The position numbers and the translations under genes were made by a program. Positions 7,144 to 14,082 of a stretch of DNA of 64,000 nucleotides are shown in pieces (the stretch's first letter is position 1; every line of letters begins with the position of its first letter). A model generated the notes under the pieces. The model had not been told where the DNA came from. It worked only from the letters and a program-made list of their open reading frames with translations, and did not search any database. The DNA comes from Anaerolineae bacterium (lineage in GTDB: Bacteria > Chloroflexota > Anaerolineae > Aggregatilineales > Phototrophicaceae), in NCBI GenBank assembly GCA_020849765.1, contig JADLAY010000049.1, positions 62,001-126,000 of the forward strand, given 5' to 3'.

Positions 7144-8656
7144 ACAAGTTGGACCCAATATCGTTGCCTTCATCCTGATTGCGGTCACGGTGGCTATTTT
7201 GGCGATAATGCCTGTTTCCATTCAAATCACGCCGAACACCACCGTTGCACAGGCGGCGACCGCCACGTCGGATACAGCGAATGTAGCTGCAAACGTCACC
7301 AATCCGCAACCGAAGACGGTCGAATACACCCTCAAAACAGTCATCGGGCTAACGCCACCGATGGCATTCACCGGCGTCGGCGGCGACATTGATGGCGTGA
7401 TCAATCCCACACTCACTGCGAATGTTGGCGACACGGTGCGGATCACCGTCATCAATGGCGACCCGGTCATGCACGACCTGAAGATCGACGAATTCAACGT
7501 GTTTACCGGCGAATTGACCGCAAAGGATCAAGAGGCGATTGTCGAGTTTGTGCCCGACCGACCGGGCGATTTCGTCTATTACTGCAACCAGCCGGGGCAC
7601 CGCCAGATCGGTATGTTTGGCACACTAACGGTTACGGGTGAAGCATCCGCCGAATATGTCAATGCTGCACCTGCACCCGAGGTTGCCGCAGTCGCTACGA
7701 TTGCGCCTGCAGCCGCCGATGCGATATCCATCGTTCGCAATCCCGCTGACCTACCTGCTCCAGTCGGGGATAGGGAACCGACCGATGTCCGCGTTGACCT
7801 GAACGCTGTCGAAGTCAACGGTATCCTTGCCGATGGCACGACCTTCCGCTATTTCACCTTCGACGGCAAAGTCCCCGCTCCAATGATCCGTGTGCGCATC
7901 GGCGATACAGTCGACCTGCATATCCACAACGATACGACGAGCCAGATGATGCACTCCATCGATCTGCACGCCGTGACCGGTCCCGGCGGCGGCGCGGTCT
8001 ACACGCAGACGATGCCCGGCGAGGAAACGGCATTCACCTTCAAGGCGCTCGCCCCCGGCGTGTTCGTCTACCACTGCGCGACACCGAGTGTCGCCGAGCA
8101 CATCGCCAACGGCATGTTCGGTTTGATTGTGGTTGAACCAGAAGGCGGACTGCCGCCGGTTGACCGCGAGTTCTACGTCATGCAGAGCGAGGTCTATACG
8201 ACTGAGCCGTTCGGCACCAAAGGTAATCTGACCTTCGACTATCAGGCAATGCTCGATGAACAGCCGCAGTACTACGTCTTCAACGGTGCCGCGAATGCCC
8301 TCACAACCGACGAAAACGCGCTGCGCGCCAGCGTCGGCGAGACCGTGCGTATCTTCTTCGGCGTCGGCGGACCGAACAAAATCTCGTCCTTCCACGTCAT
8401 CGGCGAAATGTTCGACCGGGTTTATGATCTGGGGTCGCTGACCACGCCGCCCATGACCGACGTGCAGACGACGCTGGTGCCACCTGGCGGCGCGACGATG
8501 GTCGAGTTCCAGGTGCAGGTACCGGGGCGCTACATTCTGGTCGACCACGCCCTGAGCCGGATGGAACGCGGACTGGCGGGCTATCTCTATGTCGATGGCG
8601 TAGATCAGCCTGACATCTTTCACGGCGACGAACTGACGCCAGGTTCAGGTCACTGA
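7136..8656 (+). CDS. nirK: Copper nitrite reductase NirK with N-terminal cupredoxin domain
   Basis: 506 residues. A signal peptide or anchor (residues 8-28) is followed by an extra cupredoxin domain (about 60-170) with type 1 copper ligands H113, C150, H155 and M160, and a low-complexity linker (about 172-205). The two-domain nitrite reductase follows. Its type 1 ligands are H273, C314, H322 and M327; its type 2 ligands are H278, H313 and H471; its catalytic residues are D276 and H420, with I422 at the usual lid position. All copper and catalytic residues are therefore present, and the enzyme should reduce nitrite to NO in the exported space. The fused cupredoxin probably acts as a built-in electron donor, as in other long NirK forms. 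It is coupled to the preceding ferredoxin under the 6858 box. Confidence 0.96.
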   Translation: MNKQVGPNIVAFILIAVTVAILAIMPVSIQITPNTTVAQAATATSDTANVAANVTNPQPKTVEYTLKTVIGLTPPMAFTGVGGDIDGVINPTLTANVGDTVRITVINGDPVMHDLKIDEFNVFTGELTAKDQEAIVEFVPDRPGDFVYYCNQPGHRQIGMFGTLTVTGEASAEYVNAAPAPEVAAVATIAPAAADAISIVRNPADLPAPVGDREPTDVRVDLNAVEVNGILADGTTFRYFTFDGKVPAPMIRVRIGDTVDLHIHNDTTSQMMHSIDLHAVTGPGGGAVYTQTMPGEETAFTFKALAPGVFVYHCATPSVAEHIANGMFGLIVVEPEGGLPPVDREFYVMQSEVYTTEPFGTKGNLTFDYQAMLDEQPQYYVFNGAANALTTDENALRASVGETVRIFFGVGGPNKISSFHVIGEMFDRVYDLGSLTTPPMTDVQTTLVPPGGATMVEFQVQVPGRYILVDHALSRMERGLAGYLYVDGVDQPDIFHGDELTPGSGH

Positions 8657-8682
8657 TACGCCCAAACGTACCCGTACATCAA

Positions 8683-8712
8683 GGCAGAGGCGGATTGTTG
8701 ACCGCCTCTGCC
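8683..8712 (+). terminator. Hairpin terminator after nirK
   Basis: Perfect 11-bp stem GGCAGAGGCGG / CCGCCTCTGCC with an eight-base loop, followed by gttcttt. It lies 26 bp after the nirK stop and before the ywiC-like gene, so it probably ends the ferredoxin-nirK transcript. Confidence 0.75.
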
Positions 8713-8736
8713 GTTCTTTAGATAACGAGTCAGTCA

Positions 8737-9552
8737 ATGGAAGTGATGAACACAACGTCAACGATGCGCTATCGACAGATCAGGGCAGTTGCACTTCCGC
8801 CGGAACATGGAAGTTGGGGTTTCCTGTTTGAGCCGCTTTTGCTCGGGTTGTTTGTTGCAGGCTCGGGAAGAGGATTGCTCCTCGCCGTCGCGCTGCTGTG
8901 TGCCTTCCTGCTCCATCAACCGATCAAGCTCGCGCTCAAGGATCGACTGAAGCGGCGACACACGCCCCGTACCGTACCGGCAGAGCGTTTTGCCGTCGGC
9001 TATGGCGTATCCGCGCTGCTCCTGCTGGGCATCGTGGGGATCACGTCCGACCTACACTTTCTGGTGCCGCTGCTGTTCGCGCTGCCATTGCTGCTCCTTC
9101 AGCTCTGGTACGACGCGCGCAACCAAAGCCGGGCGCTGATCGCGGAGCTGTGCGGTACGCTGGCTTTGGGCGGCGCGGCTGCTGCTGTCGCAATCCTCGG
9201 TGGATGGTCGTTCAGAGCAGCGCTTCCGCTTTGGTTGATCGTTGCCAGCCGCAGCATCCCCTCGATCCTGTACGTTCGAACGCGCCTCAGACTGGAGCAC
9301 GGGAAACCTGTTCGTCCCGATCCGGTATGGATTGCCCACTGCGCTGCTCTACTCATCATCATGCTGGCGGCAGCGGCTCGGATCATCCCGGCGGCGGTGA
9401 TCGGTGCTTTTGTCCTGCTGCTGGCGCGCGCCCTGATCGGACTATCGAGGTGGCGCAAGCCGCGCCCAGCTAAAGCGATTGGTCTTCTGGAAATCGCCTA
9501 CGGCGCGAGCTTTGTAGCCATTGCTGCCATGAGCTACGCCGTCAATGGATGA
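8737..9552 (+). CDS. ywiC: YwiC-like integral membrane protein
   Basis: 271 residues with about eight membrane segments. The N-terminal signature LPPEHGSWGFLFEPLLLGL is typical of the YwiC family, followed by a basic cytoplasmic loop (LKDRLKRRHTPRTVPAERF). The function of YwiC is unknown. In Bacillus its gene sits with narK, fnr and the nar operon, and here it follows nirK, which supports a connection with nitrate or nitrite respiration. The hairpin after nirK suggests separate transcription. Confidence 0.85.
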   Translation: MEVMNTTSTMRYRQIRAVALPPEHGSWGFLFEPLLLGLFVAGSGRGLLLAVALLCAFLLHQPIKLALKDRLKRRHTPRTVPAERFAVGYGVSALLLLGIVGITSDLHFLVPLLFALPLLLLQLWYDARNQSRALIAELCGTLALGGAAAAVAILGGWSFRAALPLWLIVASRSIPSILYVRTRLRLEHGKPVRPDPVWIAHCAALLIIMLAAAARIIPAAVIGAFVLLLARALIGLSRWRKPRPAKAIGLLEIAYGASFVAIAAMSYAVNG

Positions 9553-9578
9553 ACCACTATATCCTAGCAAAGGAATAA

Positions 9579-9941
9579 ATGATGAACGAAACACACTATG
9601 CTTACTTCGACGGCTTTGACTACCCTCCGGATATGCCCTCTGATGGCATCCTGAGTCGCACGATTCTGGACACCCCCTCTATCCGCTTTGTCTTGTTTTT
9701 CTTCGCTGAGGGACAGGAACTCTCCGAACACACCGCCTCATCACCGGCGGTCATTCATATCCTGGCAGGTGACGCCCGGCTGGAACTTGGCGGCGAAGTC
9801 AAAGAGGCTCACTCCGGCAGCACCGCCTACATGAGTGTGGGGCTGCGCCATGCCGTCTTTGCGAAAACGCCGGTGGTCATGCTCTTGCAACTGCTCAAAA
9901 GCCCGTGCCTGGACGCACAGCAGTCTGCGACCAGTCCGTGA
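9579..9941 (+). CDS. Cupin-domain protein
   Basis: 120 residues. Two adjacent ATGs (9579, 9582) follow AAAGGA; the second has the better spacing. The beta-barrel core runs from LFFFAEGQELSEHTASSPAVIHILAGDARLELGG to the STAYMSVGLRHAVFAKTP strand. His in SEHTA and His in GLRHAV occupy two of the usual cupin metal positions. Small cupins of this type recur next to DUF2249 and hemerythrin genes in denitrifiers. Its role may be sensing or binding a small ligand; no substrate can be assigned. Confidence 0.82.
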   Translation: MMNETHYAYFDGFDYPPDMPSDGILSRTILDTPSIRFVLFFFAEGQELSEHTASSPAVIHILAGDARLELGGEVKEAHSGSTAYMSVGLRHAVFAKTPVVMLLQLLKSPCLDAQQSATSP

Positions 9942-9968
9942 ACCTGCTGTTCAGGTGTTGAGGGAACT

Positions 9969-10388
9969 ATGCCACTGCTATCACGAGCATTCATCAAGGC
10001 GGGGCTGATCTATTTCATCGTCGGCTTGGCTGCTGGCGTGCTGACGGTTGCCCAGCCCGTTCTGCATCTCCCCGCCTTCTTTGGAGTCTTTTACCCGGTC
10101 TACATTCATCTGCTGATGGTTGGCTGGGTGATGCAGTTGATCATTGGCGTCGTCTACTGGATGTTCCCCAAATACTCGAAGGAGCGTCCCCGCCGCAGCG
10201 AACGGCTTGGTTGGATCGTCTTTGGCCTGCTCAACGCAGGATTGATCCTACGCGCCATCGTTGAGCCGCTAACCACCCTCAGACCGGATCTGGGGCTTGG
10301 CTGGCTATTGGCAATTTCGGCAGTGCTTCAGTTGCTGGCGGGATGGGGATTCGTCGTCAACACCTGGAATCGGGTCAAGGAGCGCTGA
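9969..10388 (+). CDS. Four-helix membrane protein resembling a heme-copper oxidase fragment (copy 1)
   Basis: 139 residues with four membrane helices. The second helix reads YIHLLMVGWVMQLIIGVVYWMFPKYS, resembling the helix II stretch of heme-copper oxidase or NO reductase subunit I, where a His in the helix ligates heme. No second heme ligand or copper-site His residues are present, so it cannot be a complete oxidase. GAGGGAAC precedes the start. It is followed two bases later by a paralogue with the same helix, so the pair may form a heterodimeric heme-binding or quinol-related membrane unit. This is inferred from the island context. Confidence 0.72.
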   Translation: MPLLSRAFIKAGLIYFIVGLAAGVLTVAQPVLHLPAFFGVFYPVYIHLLMVGWVMQLIIGVVYWMFPKYSKERPRRSERLGWIVFGLLNAGLILRAIVEPLTTLRPDLGLGWLLAISAVLQLLAGWGFVVNTWNRVKER

Positions 10389-10390
10389 TA

Positions 10391-10804
10391 ATGCCCCGCC
10401 TCACAATCTGGATGGTGCGCACCTCACTCCTGCATCTGGGTATTGGCTTCACCGTGGGCATGTTGATGTTTTTCAACAAAGGAATCCCTTTTGATCCATC
10501 CCTGTGGAGGCTGCTGCCAGTACATATCGAAATGGTGCTGCTTGGCTGGACGATGCAGTTGGCGATGGGCGCTGCTTTTTGGGTGCTGCCACGTTTTTCT
10601 GAGCGTGCCCGTTACGGAAATGAGCGCCTCGGCTGGCTAGCCTACGTTCTTCTCAATACCGGATTAGCGATTTTCATCTACGGTTCACTAAGCAGCGGAA
10701 CACTGCTCGTGTTCGTAGGGCGTTGTCTGGAACTCACCTCAGTTTTCTGCTTTGCGCTGATGATTTGGTCGCGCGTGAAACCGCTCAGCCAGTCCGCCAG
10801 TTGA
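10391..10804 (+). CDS. Four-helix membrane protein resembling a heme-copper oxidase fragment (copy 2)
   Basis: 137 residues starting MPRLTIWMVRTSLLHLG. The AAGGAG ribosome site lies in the last codons of the preceding gene, which fixes this start. It is a paralogue of copy 1: VHIEMVLLGWTMQLAMGAAFWVLPRFS aligns with the same His-bearing helix, and both proteins share the ERLGW turn before helix III. The two adjacent copies probably arose by tandem duplication and are cotranslated. Known relatives are poorly characterised; the annotation is structural only. Confidence 0.72.
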   Translation: MPRLTIWMVRTSLLHLGIGFTVGMLMFFNKGIPFDPSLWRLLPVHIEMVLLGWTMQLAMGAAFWVLPRFSERARYGNERLGWLAYVLLNTGLAIFIYGSLSSGTLLVFVGRCLELTSVFCFALMIWSRVKPLSQSAS

Positions 10805-10874
10805 AACAGACACCGGGAAAACCTCGTATGAATGCCGAAAGTGTATTGAGTCTTCGCGGCATGATTACGCCAAA

Positions 10875-10888
10875 TTGATCTGGATCAA
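10875..10888. promoter_or_regulatory. FNR/Dnr-type operator upstream of the hemerythrin pair
   Basis: TTGAT-CTGG-ATCAA, with both half-sites perfect and one spacer base different from the boxes at 2133 and 6858. A -10-like TAAAGT at 10911-10916 has the same 29.5-bp offset from the centre as at 2133, giving a predicted start near 10923. Confidence 0.8.
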
Positions 10889-10976
10889 TGCTCTCCTCAT
10901 GAGAGGCGCTTAAAGTAGTGTAGAGAACTATGAAGACTTTTCTGTCAAACGTGCCCGGCATGGGATGGAAGGCAGA

Positions 10977-11426
10977 ATGGAGAAGATGATGCGCATCACG
11001 GAGTCCTTGAAGATCGAGCACCAGTTGCTCAGACAAATGATGGATACCATGAGCCGCTGGATGACTGAAGGCGTCGAACCTGACAAGTTGCGCGAGCGGG
11101 CGGTCATGTTGGAAGCAGCAATCAACTGCCACGCGAAGCGCGAGGAGCGACAGTTGTACGCGCCGCTCAATGATCATTCGGAGATTGCTCACGACTTGGT
11201 CATCATGGTTGAACGGGTACATCTCGAAGTTCGAAAGCTGTTCGAAGCGCTGGCGGATCCCACCAGCGAACCGAAGCAATTGCTCCCAAGAATCATCGAC
11301 TTCACCGGCGCGCATTTTACTGAAGAAGAGACCGGGCTGTTCCCTTTGGCAGAGAAACTGTTGGAACAAAAGGCGCTCGAAGCCGACAGCCCCGAAGCTT
11401 CTCCCCATCAGGAGTGGGACACATGA
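10977..11426 (+). CDS. Hemerythrin-domain protein (copy 1)
   Basis: 149 residues. ATG 10977 follows GGAAGG at good spacing; an in-frame ATG four codons upstream lacks one. The four-helix bundle carries the di-iron ligands in order: KIEHQLLR, INCHAKREERQLY, VHLEVRKLFE and AHFTEEETGLFPLAE. The final HFxxEExxxFP matches the hemerythrin signature. Such proteins bind O2 or NO or help repair nitrosatively damaged iron centres (RIC/YtfE group). It is the first gene after the FNR-type box at 10875 and overlaps its paralogue by four bases. Confidence 0.9.
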   Translation: MEKMMRITESLKIEHQLLRQMMDTMSRWMTEGVEPDKLRERAVMLEAAINCHAKREERQLYAPLNDHSEIAHDLVIMVERVHLEVRKLFEALADPTSEPKQLLPRIIDFTGAHFTEEETGLFPLAEKLLEQKALEADSPEASPHQEWDT

Positions 11427-11821
11427 AGATTACCGAGTTGCTGGAAGTGGAGCACGAGTTCCTACGCAGTCTCATGGAGACATTCAGCCAGTGGATCACG
11501 GAGGGCGTCGCGCCTGATAAGCTGCGCGAACGAGCCGCCATGCTGGAGATCGCCATTGATGACCACGCAACACGCGAAGAGAAACTGCTCTTTGAACCGT
11601 TGGCGTTTTGTTCAACGGTTGCTCGTGAGTTAATCGGCATGATGGAAATGGTTCATGTCGAAGTGCGTGATCTGTTCGAGCAGGTGGCGGATCCCGCGCG
11701 AGATCCCAAAGAGCAGTTGTGGACTATTCTGATGTTGACTGACGAGCATTTCACCAAAGAAGAAACGGGCGTATTCCCGATGGCGGAACGGCTCTTGGAT
11801 CCAGAAATCCTGCAAGTGTAG
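11423..11821 (+). CDS. Hemerythrin-domain protein (copy 2)
   Basis: 132 residues from the ATG at 11423, which overlaps the stop of copy 1 (ATGA) and has AGGAG upstream. It is clearly paralogous to copy 1: VEHEFLRSLMETFSQWITEGV, DDHATREEKLLFEPL, HVEVRDLFEQ and DEHFTKEETGVFPMAE hold the same His/Glu ligands at the same spacing. The tandem duplication and coupling suggest a two-subunit or dose-amplified NO/O2-binding function. It lacks the His-rich RIC N-terminal ScdA domain. Confidence 0.9.
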   Translation: MKITELLEVEHEFLRSLMETFSQWITEGVAPDKLRERAAMLEIAIDDHATREEKLLFEPLAFCSTVARELIGMMEMVHVEVRDLFEQVADPARDPKEQLWTILMLTDEHFTKEETGVFPMAERLLDPEILQV

Positions 11822-11875
11822 GCTTTCTGGCAACTCGAAATATCCATCTAGGCGGCGATGGTTCTTGGGTATCGG

Positions 11876-12268
11876 CTATTCCCGTCCCAATTCGCCTCCG
11901 ACTTTCCCGGGGCGCGCGGTAGGAACACCGTGAAGAATGCCAATGAAGATGAGGTCTTCATCGGTCGCAAAAACGGAGTGGTTTTCGGCGGGGTCGAAAA
12001 CAAGCAGCATATTCGGTTCTACGGGAAATTCCTGTTCATCTGCGCCCTTAAAAATGCCGTGCCCTTCGAGGATGATCACATAAAACGGCGAGTTCGGTAC
12101 GTTATGTTCAAGGATGCTCTGGCCCGCCTTAAGCATGAATCGAATGATACGCCCTTGATCGTCAACAAACAGGGGTTGTGCGTAAGGATGGGGATCGTGA
12201 AACTCAAGGTTTTCAAGGAGATTTGCCGATTTCACAGGGTGTCCTTTCGCAGATAGATAACATTTCAA
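11876..12268 (-). CDS. Cupin-domain protein
   Basis: 130 residues. The cupin barrel is visible from IIRFMLKAGQSILEHNVPNSP (with His of motif 1) through IILEGHGIFKG to VEPNMLLVFDPAENHSVFA (motif 2, with the HSV His). It is convergent with the hemerythrin operon and is the third type of small metal-binding protein in the island. A long open frame lies on the opposite strand, but this strand carries the recognisable family. The ligand is unknown. Confidence 0.8.
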   Translation of the reverse strand: MKCYLSAKGHPVKSANLLENLEFHDPHPYAQPLFVDDQGRIIRFMLKAGQSILEHNVPNSPFYVIILEGHGIFKGADEQEFPVEPNMLLVFDPAENHSVFATDEDLIFIGILHGVPTARPGKVGGELGRE

Positions 12269-12385
12269 TTATTATATCGCTTTGAAGTATCCAGTCAAAC
12301 GGGTGCAGGACGGCTGTGAGACACTGTGCCTAAAGTGCCAGTTGACTTTCCTTCCGGAAACCGGTGCAGACTATAGGAGGTGGCG

Positions 12386-12739
12386 ATGTCGATTCGATTA
12401 AAGCGCGTATACGAAACTGCGGCTGAAGAAGACGGGTATCGCGTACTGGTGGATCGGTTGTGGCCGCGAGGTTTGTCGAAGGAACGCGCCAAAGTTGATT
12501 TGTGGCTCAAGGAGATTGCGCCGAGCACTGCGTTACGCAAGTGGTTCGACCATGATCCAGCGAAGTGGGATGAATTCAAAACACGTTATAAGCGCGAACT
12601 CGACCAGCAATCCGAAGCCGTCAACCAGTTGGCAAATTTGGTGAAGCAGCGTCGCGTGACGCTGGTCTATGGCGCGAAAAATACAGAAATTAACCAGGCA
12701 GTCGCGCTCAAACAGTATCTAGACAGGGATTTCTCCTAG
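12386..12739 (+). CDS. DUF488 family protein
   Basis: 117 residues. A textbook AGGAGG at 12375-12380 sits five bases before the ATG. Family hallmarks are IRLKRVYE at the N terminus, DGYRVLVDRLWPRGLSKERAKV (about 14-35) and the C-terminal RVTLVYGAKNTEINQAVALKQYL. DUF488 proteins are small soluble proteins of uncertain function, some found in phosphate or DNA-repair contexts. It has no clear operon partner. Confidence 0.9.
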   Translation: MSIRLKRVYETAAEEDGYRVLVDRLWPRGLSKERAKVDLWLKEIAPSTALRKWFDHDPAKWDEFKTRYKRELDQQSEAVNQLANLVKQRRVTLVYGAKNTEINQAVALKQYLDRDFS

Positions 12740-12888
12740 CGGGCATTGCGACAGGTTCCAGGTACTCAGAGCTGATGTGGAGTTTCGGAAGATGCAATCT
12801 CGATGAGTGACCTCCACCGGAAGCGCTATTCGACACAGCTTAGCAGACTTTGCTGACCCCGATTGAGGGAGCGGGAACATAAAATACG

Positions 12889-13869
12889 TTACTGAATCTG
12901 CAGGGTCCTCAACAAGATGTATAGAATAGCGGCGAGGAGACCTGTGACCGGGATCGTGATAATCCAGGTTAACAGAACGCGCTGAACGAAGCCCCAGCGA
13001 ACCATTGCCAGACGCTCTCCCGCCCCGGCTCCGATAATCGACATATTTGTGACGTGCGTTGTGCTCACATCGCCGCCCAGCAGCGAACTCGTGGCAATGA
13101 TCGCAGCCGACGAGAGTTCAGCGCTCAGTCCGTGTATGGGACGAATCCGGAAAAATCCCACGCTGACGCTGCGCATGACGCGCATCCCTCCAGCCAAGTT
13201 ACCGAGGGCAAGGAGGGTGGCGCTCGCTATCACAACCCATGCTGGAACTGCAAAGGAGCGAAGCTTCCCGGTGGCGACGAGACTGAGTACCGCGACACCC
13301 ATTGCATTCTGGGCGTTGTTGCTCCCAATGGTAAGACCGAGAAATACAGAGGCAATTATCTGTCCCCGGTTGAATATCAGATTGATGCTGGGGTGGGCAG
13401 TTGACGCTAATGCATAACAGAGACGATTGACCACAAACCCGCCCGCAATTCCCAGCGGCGCGGTAAGGGTGAGACTGATGAGGATTTTGAACAGTCCGTT
13501 CAGGTGAATCGCCATTGGACCGCCGACAGCAAGTGCAGCACCGAGCAAGCCGCCGATTAAGGCGTGAGTGGAACTGGATGGGATGCGCCAGTACCAGGCA
13601 ACAATCATCCAAATCACGGTGGATGCCAGCGCTGCACAAAGCGCTGGAGCCGTCATTGCGGTGAGGCTCACCACTTCGCTTCCCACTGCGGTCGCAACAG
13701 CAACGCCAAACAGGAAAGGTCCAACAAATTGGGATACCGTTGAGAGGAGGATTGCTTGTCGTGTTCCCAATGCGTGCGAGGCTAGGGCGGTCGCAACTGT
13801 ACTGGGTGCGCCGAAAACACCAGTCAGGATGTCCTGAATCGCAATTAGACCCAGTAGGACATATAGCAT
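12889..13869 (-). CDS. pit: PiT-family inorganic phosphate transporter
   Basis: 326 residues, about ten membrane helices arranged as two inverted halves. The second-half signature GSNNAQNAMGV matches the PiT GxND-xxNxMG motif. The first half has the more divergent DILTGVFGAPSTVATAL in place of the usual DFxNGxxDxxNxxA. SSSTHALIGGL is the typical loop. PiT carriers import phosphate or metal-phosphate with protons or sodium. The start region lacks a strong ribosome site. About 65-100 bp upstream are TTAACA-like direct repeats at 11-bp spacing that could be Pho boxes. Confidence 0.92.
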   Translation of the reverse strand: MLYVLLGLIAIQDILTGVFGAPSTVATALASHALGTRQAILLSTVSQFVGPFLFGVAVATAVGSEVVSLTAMTAPALCAALASTVIWMIVAWYWRIPSSSTHALIGGLLGAALAVGGPMAIHLNGLFKILISLTLTAPLGIAGGFVVNRLCYALASTAHPSINLIFNRGQIIASVFLGLTIGSNNAQNAMGVAVLSLVATGKLRSFAVPAWVVIASATLLALGNLAGGMRVMRSVSVGFFRIRPIHGLSAELSSAAIIATSSLLGGDVSTTHVTNMSIIGAGAGERLAMVRWGFVQRVLLTWIITIPVTGLLAAILYILLRTLQIQ

Positions 13870-13932
13870 GATTCGTCCACGGAACTAAGATGCAGCGAAG
13901 TCGATTGTGAAGCAGTTGTTTAGAGCATTATA

Positions 13933-13972
13933 TGTTAAGGAAAGTTTAAGAACAATAAGAGAATGTTAAACG
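13933..13972 (-). promoter_or_regulatory. Possible Pho-box-like direct repeats upstream of pit
   Basis: Read on the minus strand, TTAACA, TTATTG, TTAAAC and TTAACA occur with 11-bp offsets within two pairs (9 bp between pairs). Direct TT(A/T)ACA repeats spaced 11 bp are characteristic of PhoP operators in Gram-positive bacteria. The position before a phosphate transporter makes this plausible, but the match is imperfect and the sequence is AT-rich. Confidence 0.35.
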
Positions 13973-14041
13973 GATCACATTTTGATTGGAATATGGTCTG
14001 AGATTTGTCCGATTTGGCTAGCCTGGGGCGATTGAATCAGT

Positions 14042-14074
14042 TGCCCGAAGAGCGTCGATGATGCTCTTCGGGCA
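14042..14074 (-). terminator. Hairpin downstream of the ClC gene
   Basis: Perfect 12-bp stem TGCCCGAAGAGC / GCTCTTCGGGCA with a nine-base loop, nine bases beyond the ClC stop codon. There is no T-run, so it may be a weak terminator or an mRNA-stabilising hairpin. Confidence 0.55.
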
Positions 14075-14082
14075 CAGCTCAC

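Noticed and set aside
11858..12256. Plus-strand frame of 132 codons
   Set aside because: It mirrors the cupin gene on the minus strand, which has recognisable cupin motifs.
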